Source: Acidobacteriota bacterium
GTDB lineage: Bacteria; Acidobacteriota; Terriglobia; Bryobacterales; Bryobacteraceae
Reading direction: 5' to 3'
Assembly: GCA_023380575.1 (NCBI GenBank)
Contig: JAMCRM010000314.1
Span: 1 to 14,062, forward strand
DNA length: 14,062 nt
In this document: one piece after another, positions 1 through 6,661 of the stretch
How the letters are laid out: each line of letters opens with the position of its first letter
Numbering within the stretch: the stretch's first letter is position 1
Notes under the pieces: generated by a model
Seen by the model: only the letters and a program-made list of their open reading frames with translations
The model's database searches: none
What the model was told of the DNA's origin: nothing
Position numbers and translations under genes: made by a program

Positions 1-954
1 ATCAGCGGCTATCACATGCGGGAAGCGGGCTCGACCGCTGTTCAGGAGGTGGCGTTCACCCTGGCGAATGCCATCGCCTATATCGAAACGGCCCTGGCCG
101 CCGGCTTGGAAATCGACGCGTTTGCGCCCCGGCTATCGTTTTTCTTCGCCGCCCACAGCAACTTCCTGGAGGAGATCGCCAAATTTCGCGCGGCGCGCCG
201 CCTCTACGCGAGGTTGATGCGAGAGCGTTTCGGGGCCAAAGACGCGCGCTCGATGATGCTCCGTTTCCACGTACAGACGGCGGGATCGACGCTGACCGCG
301 CAGCAGCCCGATGTCAACCTCGTCCGTACGGCCCTGCAGGCGCTTTCGGCGGTGATGGGCGGTTGCCAGTCCCTGCATACAAATTCACGGGACGAGGCCC
401 TTGCGCTGCCCACGGAGGACTCCGCGCGGCTGGCGCTGCGCACGCAGCAGATCATTGCCGCGGAGACAGGGGTCGTCAATACCGCGGACCCGGCCGGCGG
501 GAGTGAGTTCATCGAAGAACTGACTGATTCGATCGAGGGGGACGCGGCTGCTTATATCGCCCGTATCGATGCCATGGGCGGCGCCCTGAGGGCGATCGAA
601 TCGGGCTACATGCAAGCGGAAATTCAGGATTCCGCCTACCAATACCAGAAGACGGTCGAGAGCGGCGCGCGGATCGTGGTCGGGGTAAACCGTTTTCAGA
701 TGCCGGAGGCGAGCCCTATCCCGACTTTCCGGCTGGAGCCCGCGCTGGAGCAGGCACAAATTGAACGGCTGCGCCAGGTGCGTGCCTCGCGCGACCAGGG
801 CATGACGGAAAACAGTCTGCAACGGCTGGCCGAGGCCGCACAGGGAACGGAAAACCTGGTTCCGTCGATTCTCGACGCCGCTGCCGCCTACGCGACCGTG
901 GGAGAAATTTCCGGCCGGTTGAGATCCGTGTTCGGGGAATACCGCGAGACGTAA
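1..954 (+). CDS. Acyl-CoA mutase large subunit, B12-dependent (methylmalonyl-CoA or isobutyryl-CoA mutase type), 5'-truncated
   Basis: The frame is open from base 1 and ends with TAA at 952-954, giving the last 317 residues of the protein; the start lies outside the window. It opens with [10 protein letters not shown], whose Tyr-His is the cobalamin-facing active-site segment of methylmalonyl-CoA mutases (His244 in the Propionibacterium enzyme). Further family signatures are [35 protein letters not shown]-like [24 protein letters not shown] and the closing [18 protein letters not shown]. These enzymes rearrange branched and linear acyl-CoA carbon skeletons in the cytoplasm, for example methylmalonyl-CoA to succinyl-CoA. 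The protein stops right after the substrate-binding barrel, so the B12-binding domain must be a separate small subunit, and none is encoded downstream here. The residues that separate methylmalonyl- from isobutyryl-CoA mutase lie in the missing N-terminal half, so substrate is undecided. The family call is very secure. Confidence 0.95.
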   Translation: MSGYHMREAGSTAVQEVAFTLANAIAYIETALAAGLEIDAFAPRLSFFFAAHSNFLEEIAKFRAARRLYARLMRERFGAKDARSMMLRFHVQTAGSTLTAQQPDVNLVRTALQALSAVMGGCQSLHTNSRDEALALPTEDSARLALRTQQIIAAETGVVNTADPAGGSEFIEELTDSIEGDAAAYIARIDAMGGALRAIESGYMQAEIQDSAYQYQKTVESGARIVVGVNRFQMPEASPIPTFRLEPALEQAQIERLRQVRASRDQGMTENSLQRLAEAAQGTENLVPSILDAAAAYATVGEISGRLRSVFGEYRET

Positions 955-1376
955 GGGGCCGGAGCATCTAATGGATATGCGGGTCCTCTGAGCCCAAACT
1001 TGTGCATCAGCCTGCCGACGTGGTCGGGGTCATAGCGAATGCCGAAGCACTCCTCGATTGCGGCGGCCAAGCGCGTCGTGGTCCAGCGGTCATCGGGAAA
1101 CCCGTGGGCGGCGGCGCCTTCGGCAAAAAGTTTCACCAACGCCGAAAGCTGGTCCGCTTTTAGCCGGCTGGGGCGGCCGGGGGCGCGGCGCTTCTTGAGG
1201 GAATCGACGCCTTTTCCAGTCAACAACCGGTGCCAGCGGGAGGCGGTGGTACGGCTGACGCCGAACTTGCGGGCGACATAGGATTGGGAGACGCCTCTCA
1301 GCAGGTCCTGTGCAGCCTCCAGGCGCCTGCGTTCCATTTCATCACGAGTCAGCGTGGACTGTTCGATTATGTCCAT
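888..1376 (-). CDS. Winged helix-turn-helix protein, truncated IS630-type transposase N-terminus
   Basis: This 162-residue frame starts at ATG 1374-1376 and stops with TAG at 888-890. Residues 15-50 hold a helix-turn-helix ([20 protein letters not shown]). Residues 65-130 hold the second DNA-binding subdomain that follows it in IS630-family transposases ([47 protein letters not shown]). The DDE catalytic domain that should come next is absent. After about residue 132 (base 981) the sequence no longer resembles the family, and the last 30 or so residues are merely antisense to the mutase gap and tail. I read it as a remnant of an insertion sequence that has lost its catalytic part, not as a working transposase. 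It could survive as a small DNA-binding protein. There is no clear Shine-Dalgarno; a weak promoter lies upstream (1413-1441). No second transposase frame or terminal repeats were found. Confidence 0.7.
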   Translation of the reverse strand: MDIIEQSTLTRDEMERRRLEAAQDLLRGVSQSYVARKFGVSRTTASRWHRLLTGKGVDSLKKRRAPGRPSRLKADQLSALVKLFAEGAAAHGFPDDRWTTTRLAAAIEECFGIRYDPDHVGRLMHKFGLRGPAYPLDAPAPYVSRYSPNTDLNRPEISPTVA

Positions 1377-1412
1377 GAATGGCGCGAGTTTGGGATTTTC
1401 CAGAGCACGAAT

Positions 1413-1441
1413 AGAATAGCGCAGAACATTCAGGAAGTAAA
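1413..1441 (-). promoter_or_regulatory. Possible sigma70-type promoter of the transposase remnant
   Basis: Read on the minus strand, TTTACT (1436-1441) and TATTCT (1413-1418) are separated by exactly 17 bases. Each matches the consensus hexamers at 4 of 6 positions. The predicted transcription start would lie about 30 bases before the ATG at 1376. The match is weak and could be chance. Confidence 0.3.
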
Positions 1442-1445
1442 TTGT

Positions 1446-1459
1446 TTCTAGTACTAGAA
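1446..1459. repeat. 14-bp perfect palindrome TTCTAGTACTAGAA
   Basis: The sequence equals its own reverse complement over all 14 bases. The next pair outwards mismatches, and the pair after that (G1444/C1461) matches. It contains two copies of CTAG, a tetranucleotide that is scarce in most bacterial genomes, separated by TA. It lies between the divergent transposase remnant and the M2 peptidase gene, about 70 bases before the peptidase start. It could be an operator for a dimeric regulator, or a scar of a TA-duplicating element. Confidence 0.5.
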
Positions 1460-1494
1460 CCGCGTCGCATGGACCACTGCCCCGTGGGCGGCGG

Positions 1495-1510
1495 TCCGGC
1501 GCCGGCCGGA
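1495..1510. repeat. GC-rich inverted repeat upstream of the M2 peptidase
   Basis: TCCGGC (1495-1500) and GCCGGA (1505-1510) form a perfect 6-bp stem with a 4-base loop. The repeat ends 18 bases before the chosen ATG at 1529. In RNA it would be a stable small hairpin in the leader. In DNA it could be a binding site. No function can be assigned from sequence alone. Confidence 0.35.
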
Positions 1511-1528
1511 ATTGGCATAATCAGAGGT

Positions 1529-3331
1529 ATGCATCGCGGATTTCTGTTGTTCTTTCTGGTCTGCCGGCTGGTTCCGGCTGGGGCTGTGCCGCAAGCGCCG
1601 CCCACGGTCGAAGAGGCGAGGAGCTTTCTGGAAAAAGTTGAAGCGAAACTGCTGGCTCTTTCGACCGATAGCGGGCGGGCCAGTTGGGTACAATCCACCT
1701 ACATTACGGACGACACGGAGATTCTCTCCGCGGAGGCATCGCAGCGCGTGATTGCGGCCACGGTGGAATTCGCAAAGCAGTCGACGCGCTTCGCCGGTCT
1801 TGCACTGCCTCCGGACCTTGCCCGCAAAATGCAGCTTCTGCGGCTGTCCCTCAGCATGGCCGCGCCCTCCGAGCCGCGCGAAAGCGAGGAACTCACGCGC
1901 ATTGTGGCCGCCATGGAGGGCACTTACGGCAAAGGAAAGTACTGCCCCGCCGGAGCGGAGAAGAAATGTCTGGACCTGCAGGAGATCACCCGCATTACGG
2001 CCGCAAGCCGCGACCCGCGCCAACTGCTCGACGTCTGGCGCGGATGGCGCACCATCGCGCCGCCCATGCGTGCTGAGTACCAACGGTTCGTTGAGCTCTC
2101 GAATAAGGGCGCCCGCGAACTGGGGTTCGGCGATACGGGCGTGATGTGGCGGTCGAAATACGATATGCCGCCGGACGATTTTGCCAGGGAACTCGACCGT
2201 TTGTGGGAGCAGGTGAAGCCGCTTTACGTGTCGCTGCACGCCTATGTGCGCAACCGGTTGCGCGAGAAATACGGCGCCAGCGTGGTGCCGGCCAACGGCC
2301 CTATCCCCGCCCATCTGCTGGGAAACCCCTGGGCGCAATCCTGGGAGAACATCTACCCGCTGGTGGCGCCGCAGGGCAGCGATCCCGGTTACGACCTGAC
2401 GAAAATTCTGAAAGATCGCAAAATCGACGAACACGAAATGGTGCGTTACGGGGAACGATTTTTTATGTCCCTCGGCTTTGCCGCCCTGCCGCAAAGCTTC
2501 TGGGAGCGCTCCCTGTTTACCAAGCCCAGGGACCGCGACGTGGTCTGCCATGCCAGCGCATGGGACGTGGACAACGCGGACGACCTGCGGCTGAAGATGT
2601 GTATCGACATCAACGCGGAAGATTTCACCACCATTCATCACGAACTCGGGCACAATTTCTACCAGCGGGCTTACAACAGGCAGTCGTACCTGTTCCGCGA
2701 CAGTGCCAATGACGGTTTTCACGAAGCCATCGGCGACACCATCGCGCTTTCGATTACGCCGGAGTACCTGGTGAAGATCGGGTTCCTCGAGAAAGCGCCG
2801 GATCCGTCCAAGGATATCGACCTTCTGCTGTACCGCGCGCTTGAGAAAGTGGCGTTCCTGCCGTTCGGTCTGCTGATCGATCAATGGCGATGGAAAGTAT
2901 TTTCGGGTGAAATCCCGCCGGAGAAATATAACGAGGCCTGGTGGCAACTGCGGGAGAAATATCAGGGCATCGCGGCGCCAGTGGCGCGCAGCGAACGCGA
3001 TTTCGACCCCGGAGCCAAGTATCATGTTCCGGCCAACGTGCCCTACACGCGCTATTTCCTCGCGGACATCCTGCAGTTTCAGTTTCACCGCGCGCTGACA
3101 CAGGCCGCGGGCTGCAAAGACCCGCTGCACCGCTGCTCGATTTTCGGCAGCAGGGAAGCCGGAGACCGGCTCAAGGCCATGCTCGAAATGGGCATGAGCC
3201 GCCCCTGGCCGGACGCCTTGCAGGCCATGACCGGCCAGCGCCGGATGGACGCAACCGCCATCCGCGACTATTTCGCGCCGCTACAGAAATGGCTCGACGA
3301 ACAGAACAAGGGTAAACCGGCGGGTTGGTAG
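1529..3331 (+). CDS. Secreted M2-family peptidyl-dipeptidase A (bacterial ACE-like)
   Basis: This 600-residue zinc metallopeptidase is predicted to remove C-terminal dipeptides from peptides in the periplasm. I start it at ATG 1529, preceded by AGAGG, because the residues MHRGFLLFFLVCRLVPAGA form a Sec signal peptide; the frame is open further upstream to a TTG at 1442, but that extension is not protein-like. The zinc site is HELGH at residues 371-375, with the third ligand Glu399 in GFHEAIGD, 24 residues on, exactly the spacing in human ACE (H383/H387/E411). The segment KYHVPANVPYTRYF (497-510) aligns with the ACE residues that bind substrate and stabilise the transition state: Lys497, His499, Tyr506, Arg508 and Tyr509 match K511, H513, Y520, R522 and Y523. 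Length matches single-domain bacterial ACEs. The next gene on the strand starts 64 bases later and might be co-transcribed. Confidence 0.94.
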   Translation: MHRGFLLFFLVCRLVPAGAVPQAPPTVEEARSFLEKVEAKLLALSTDSGRASWVQSTYITDDTEILSAEASQRVIAATVEFAKQSTRFAGLALPPDLARKMQLLRLSLSMAAPSEPRESEELTRIVAAMEGTYGKGKYCPAGAEKKCLDLQEITRITAASRDPRQLLDVWRGWRTIAPPMRAEYQRFVELSNKGARELGFGDTGVMWRSKYDMPPDDFARELDRLWEQVKPLYVSLHAYVRNRLREKYGASVVPANGPIPAHLLGNPWAQSWENIYPLVAPQGSDPGYDLTKILKDRKIDEHEMVRYGERFFMSLGFAALPQSFWERSLFTKPRDRDVVCHASAWDVDNADDLRLKMCIDINAEDFTTIHHELGHNFYQRAYNRQSYLFRDSANDGFHEAIGDTIALSITPEYLVKIGFLEKAPDPSKDIDLLLYRALEKVAFLPFGLLIDQWRWKVFSGEIPPEKYNEAWWQLREKYQGIAAPVARSERDFDPGAKYHVPANVPYTRYFLADILQFQFHRALTQAAGCKDPLHRCSIFGSREAGDRLKAMLEMGMSRPWPDALQAMTGQRRMDATAIRDYFAPLQKWLDEQNKGKPAGW

Positions 3332-3395
3332 CCGGAGAGAGCGGCGGACACGGGCCAAGTGATAGGATCGGTATTCCGCATTCCTATACAAGACG

Positions 3396-4772
3396 ATGAC
3401 TCACCCAATCACTCGACGCGATCTGATCAAGGCGATAGCCGGCGCGCCCGCCGCCGGAGGCGCGCTGGCCGGCAAGGCCACGGATGGTTTCAATGTGCTG
3501 TTTCTGATGTCCGACGAGCATTCGCCGCACGCCGCCGGATGGCTCGGGAACAAGATCGTGAGGACGCCGGCGCTCGACGCGCTGGCGCGCCAAGGCACGG
3601 CTTTCACGTCGGCATACTGCCAGAACCCGATCTGCGTACCCTCGCGCGCCTCGTTTCTGACCAGCAGGATGCCTTCGGAAGTAGGGGTCCTGGCGAACGA
3701 CGGCGGGCTGGTGAACAATGTGCCGACCTTGGCGACGGAGTTCAGGAAGGCCGGGTATGTCACCAACTGGATGGGGAAGACGCACTGGGGCGGTGAATCC
3801 GGATTCGACTCGCCGCACGGCAGCGACGACGACACCAGCAAGCGCAAGAAGGGCAGCCGCCTGCCCGAGGACGCGGCCGTCGCAACGTGGCCCATCACCG
3901 GGGAAATCGATACCGCCGCGAAGAACTACGCGCTCCGGTTTTTGGAGGAGAACCGCGGGAAGCGGTTCTTTGCCGGCGTGTCTTTCCGCAAACCGCATTT
4001 TCCCTTCGTGGTGCAGGAGGAGTATTACCGGACGTACAAGGGCAGGGTGGATGCCCCGCGCGTGACTCCGAAGATGATCGACGAGCTGCCGCTGCTCTCC
4101 AGGCACGAACGCGAGAATTATGGATTCGCCAAGCTCACCGGGCCGCAGATCCGCAAGGCACGGGAGATCTACTACGGCATGGTCACCTACATGGATGGGC
4201 TGGTGGGTGAGGTCTTGAAGAAGGTGGACGAGCTGGGGCTGCGGGAAAACACGATTATTCTCTACACGGCGGATCACGGCGAAATGGCCGGGGAGCACGG
4301 GCTATGGTACAAGAACTCGTTTTACGAGGGTTCGGTCCATGTGCCGTTCGTGTGGTCTTTCCCGAAAGCGATCCGGCAGGGGGCCAGGATCGACGCGCCG
4401 GTGATGAACATGGACATTTTCCCCACGCTGTGCGACCTGTGCGGAGTGCCGAAGCCGCAGAGCCTGGAGGGCAGGAGTTTGCTGCCGCTGATGAAGGGAA
4501 CCGAGGACGGGAAGGACCGCTATGCGATGGCGGAGAATTTCCGGGCCGGTTTTGCCGGCAGGATGATCCGGCAGGGGCAATGGAAGTACTGCTACTTCCA
4601 TAAAGACCGGGAGCAACTGTTCGATTTAAGGAATGATCCGGAGGAGAGCGAGAACCTGGTGAACCGCCCCGAACACAGGGAAATGATCGCCGCACTCAAG
4701 GCGCGCATTCTGAAAAATTGGCGGGTGGAGGAGTTTCTGAACCGGAAGAAGGGGCGCAACAAGAAGAAGTGA
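3396..4772 (+). CDS. Tat-exported S1-family sulfatase (first of two)
   Basis: This 458-residue sulfatase hydrolyses a sulfate ester on an unknown substrate, probably outside the cytoplasm. The N-terminus has a twin-arginine motif (TRRDLIKAIAG) and an Ala/Gly-rich segment, which supports ATG 3396 as the start despite the lack of a Shine-Dalgarno. The sulfatase signature C80-VPSR-84 carries the Cys that is converted to formylglycine. Other metal and active-site positions are D40-E41-H42, K128/H130 (MGKTH), H201 (RKPHFPF), D293-H294 (TADHGEMAGEHG) and K306. The usual Asp-Asp metal pair at the N-terminus is Asp-Glu here, a variation seen in some S1 subfamilies. The pattern DHGE..GEHG.W.K..FYE differs from the second sulfatase at 9555, so the two belong to different subfamilies. 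No formylglycine-generating enzyme is in the window. The last 77 bases overlap the convergent radical SAM gene. Confidence 0.93.
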   Translation: MTHPITRRDLIKAIAGAPAAGGALAGKATDGFNVLFLMSDEHSPHAAGWLGNKIVRTPALDALARQGTAFTSAYCQNPICVPSRASFLTSRMPSEVGVLANDGGLVNNVPTLATEFRKAGYVTNWMGKTHWGGESGFDSPHGSDDDTSKRKKGSRLPEDAAVATWPITGEIDTAAKNYALRFLEENRGKRFFAGVSFRKPHFPFVVQEEYYRTYKGRVDAPRVTPKMIDELPLLSRHERENYGFAKLTGPQIRKAREIYYGMVTYMDGLVGEVLKKVDELGLRENTIILYTADHGEMAGEHGLWYKNSFYEGSVHVPFVWSFPKAIRQGARIDAPVMNMDIFPTLCDLCGVPKPQSLEGRSLLPLMKGTEDGKDRYAMAENFRAGFAGRMIRQGQWKYCYFHKDREQLFDLRNDPEESENLVNRPEHREMIAALKARILKNWRVEEFLNRKKGRNKKK

Positions 4773-5961
4773 GGCGCTGTCTCCCGCTCCGGTTGCAGGC
4801 GAGGCTCTCCGCCCACGTGTAGTTGATGCGAAAATTGCGCGCGGCGAGTTCGCGCTCGACGAAATCGCGGTCGAGTTCATTCACGCCGAACTGCCCGCCG
4901 TTCGCGGCGGGTGTGGTGGGCGCAAGCTGGTGATAGCCGCCGGGCTTCACGTCGCCGCAGCGATAGGTAAAGACATCTCCGTCCAGCAGGTTGCGGAGGT
5001 TCATGGCGAATGTCTCGCGCGTTTGCAGCCAGCGGCCTGTCTGGGGCGCGGCAACCTGGTACACCATCAGGCTCGTTTCATAAGCGCGGTCGGAAACCTC
5101 GGTTTTCAGGTGGAGTTCACGGCCGGCGATGGGTTTCAGCCGCGGCACGCCGAAAACGAAGGGCGCCCGGCCATACCGGGAAGCGAGATGCCGCGCTTTG
5201 ACGACCTGCATCAGCACGTCGTAGCGAAAGTCGGCGAGACCGAACAGCGCCCCCGTTGCCACGTCGAGACCCGCCGCCTCCGCGCGATCGTGATTGTCCA
5301 TGCGCAGCCGGAATTCGCGCTTGTGCGGGCTCGAAGCGTGCCAGCGGTCGTACGCCTGCGGGTCCAATGTCTCGTCCCACTGCACGATTCCCCCCAGGCC
5401 GGCATTTCGCAGCACATCGTAAGCTTCGCGCGGGAGATACCCGGTGCACAGAAGCACGCCGGAGCCGGGTTCGTCTTTTAGCGCTTCCACTGTCCGCGCC
5501 ACGTAGCGGGCGTGCACGTCCGTCGTGAATTCAGGATCCGTGGCATACACGAGTTCGATGATACGGGCGCCGCGCGCCCGCACCGCTTCAATCTCAGCGT
5601 CCAGTTCATCGAGGGTCAGGCGTTTGCGAACCGCTGTTGTGCGCGAGGCCGAAAAGTTGCAGTAGGGGCAGGTGTCGATGCAGAAGCTGGACACATAAAT
5701 CGGCGCCACGTAGCGCACGGAGTTTCCCTCCGGCTTGCGCCATCGGTCCAGAACGAAAGAACGCAGCGCATCGAACTGCTCGCCGGCGGCCGGCGCCTGC
5801 CCGATTTCGAGCAGTTCCGCCAGTTCGGCCAGCCCGGGCGGGGTTGTGCGGCTTTGCGCCAGCAAGTCTCGCAGGCGTTCCATGGAAGGGCACGATGCGC
5901 GAGCGATGGCATTGTGAACCCCGGCGGCATTCTGATCGAAAACCAGGCTGAATGTGTGCAT
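4696..5961 (-). CDS. ThiH-like radical SAM enzyme with BATS-type C-terminal region
   Basis: This protein of about 421 residues carries the 4Fe-4S cluster motif CIDTCPYC (Cys94, Cys98, Cys101) after YVAPIYVSSF. Further on it has features of the ThiH/HydG group: GIVQWDETLDPQAYDRWH, the RMDNHDRAEAAGLDVATGALFGLADFRYD region (quoted here only by its position, about residues 224-252) and VPRLKPIAGRE. ThiH cleaves tyrosine to dehydroglycine and p-cresol for thiamine synthesis, and HydG performs a related cleavage. No thiamine or hydrogenase genes are adjacent, so the product is unknown. ATG 5959-5961 directly follows an alternative TTG, and a later ATG at 5881-5883 is also possible because the first 26 residues are not family-like. 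The recognisable fold ends near FRINYTW; the remaining tail of about 30 residues is Ser/Cys/Pro-rich and antisense to the sulfatase end. The gene is divergent from rubrerythrin. Confidence 0.85.
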   Translation of the reverse strand: MHTFSLVFDQNAAGVHNAIARASCPSMERLRDLLAQSRTTPPGLAELAELLEIGQAPAAGEQFDALRSFVLDRWRKPEGNSVRYVAPIYVSSFCIDTCPYCNFSASRTTAVRKRLTLDELDAEIEAVRARGARIIELVYATDPEFTTDVHARYVARTVEALKDEPGSGVLLCTGYLPREAYDVLRNAGLGGIVQWDETLDPQAYDRWHASSPHKREFRLRMDNHDRAEAAGLDVATGALFGLADFRYDVLMQVVKARHLASRYGRAPFVFGVPRLKPIAGRELHLKTEVSDRAYETSLMVYQVAAPQTGRWLQTRETFAMNLRNLLDGDVFTYRCGDVKPGGYHQLAPTTPAANGGQFGVNELDRDFVERELAARNFRINYTWAESLACNRSGRQRLTSSCCAPSSGSETPPPANFSECAP

Positions 5962-6017
5962 CAAGTTTACGTGGATTCTACTTATGACAATTATCTCTCG
6001 GTCCCGGCAAATCTGCT

Positions 6018-6046
6018 TTGACCCGGCTGCCGCCCCGCCGTGTTAT
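6018..6046 (+). promoter_or_regulatory. Probable promoter of the rubrerythrin gene
   Basis: TTGACC (6018-6023, 5 of 6 matches to the -35 consensus) is followed after 17 bases by TGTTAT (6041-6046, 4 of 6); an overlapping TATCCT lies slightly further on. Transcription would begin only a few bases before the ATG at 6060, so the message would have a very short leader. This fits the absence of a Shine-Dalgarno in front of that start. Confidence 0.4.
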
Positions 6047-6059
6047 CCTCATTTTTCAC

Positions 6060-6557
6060 ATGAATACGAACGATAATCTAAAAGAAGCATTCGCCGGAGA
6101 GAGCCAGGCCAACCAGAAGTACCGTGCCTTCGCCAAGAAGGCCGAGCAGGATGGCCTGCCCCATGTCGCCCGCCTGTTCCGCACCACCGCCGAAGCCGAG
6201 CGCATCCACGCCGAAGGCCACCTCAAGAGCCTTGCCGGTATCGGCGACACCGCCGGGAATCTCAAGGCCGCCATCGCGGGCGAAACCTACGAGTACACGT
6301 CGATGTACCCGCCCATGCTCGAACAGGCCGAAGCCGAGGGCCATCGCGCCAAGCTCATGTTCGGTTATGCAGTGAAAGCCGAAGCGGTGCACGCGGAACT
6401 CTACAAGCGGGCGCTCGAAGCCGTCGAGCAAGGCAAGGATCTGGCCGAAGGGAAATTCTACCTCTGTCCCGTCTGCGGCCACATCGAATTCGGCGTTCCG
6501 CCCGAGAGATGCCCCATCTGTAAGTCCCTGGGGTCGAAGTACATCGAAGTGGCATAG
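6060..6557 (+). CDS. rbr: Rubrerythrin
   Basis: This 165-residue cytoplasmic protein is predicted to reduce hydrogen peroxide with electrons from a rubredoxin or NAD(P)H-dependent donor. The four-helix diiron domain shows the expected ligands: Glu14 (FAGES), Glu47 with His50 (AERIHA), Glu75 and Glu78 (GETYEYT), and Glu108 with His111 (AEAVHAE). The C-terminal rubredoxin-like FeS4 site is CPVCG (Cys136, Cys139) and CPIC (Cys151, Cys154). I chose ATG 6060 over an upstream TTG at 6018 because the family begins a few residues before KEAFAGES and the TTG lies in the likely -35 box. It is somewhat shorter than the classic Desulfovibrio rubrerythrin but complete. It is divergent from the ThiH-like radical SAM gene, with 98 bases between the two starts, which suggests joint control by redox state. 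Confidence 0.95.
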   Translation: MNTNDNLKEAFAGESQANQKYRAFAKKAEQDGLPHVARLFRTTAEAERIHAEGHLKSLAGIGDTAGNLKAAIAGETYEYTSMYPPMLEQAEAEGHRAKLMFGYAVKAEAVHAELYKRALEAVEQGKDLAEGKFYLCPVCGHIEFGVPPERCPICKSLGSKYIEVA

Positions 6558-6661
6558 CTGATGCCGCCGCTTAACCTCCCGGAAAGGCTGCGGCTCCCTT
6601 ATACTCACACCGTTGACCCCACGGCTACCCCGTCTCCCCGCCACCTTTGAGCCCGGCTAAT

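Noticed and set aside
1442..1528. N-terminal extension of the M2 peptidase from TTG 1442
   Set aside because: The extension covers the palindrome and hairpin, lacks a ribosome site, and would bury a good signal peptide that starts at ATG 1529.
1454..3130. 558-codon open frame on the minus strand
   Set aside because: It lies entirely antisense to the M2 peptidase, whose motifs are unmistakable. The frame is open because of high GC at third codon positions, and its translation shows no domain.
3384..4298. 304-codon frame on the minus strand
   Set aside because: Antisense to the first sulfatase, which carries all the active-site motifs.
4930..5481. 183-codon frame on the plus strand
   Set aside because: Antisense to the radical SAM gene and lacking any domain signature.
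4696..5961. Annotation of the radical SAM gene as HydG, MqnE/MqnC or biotin synthase
   Set aside because: No hydrogenase, menaquinone or biotin genes are nearby, and the sequence reads closest to the ThiH/HydG group without a decisive feature, so only a family-level call is made.
6558..6661. Possible terminator after rubrerythrin (GCCGC ... GCGGC)
   Set aside because: Only a 5-bp stem with a long loop and no T-tract; too weak to report.
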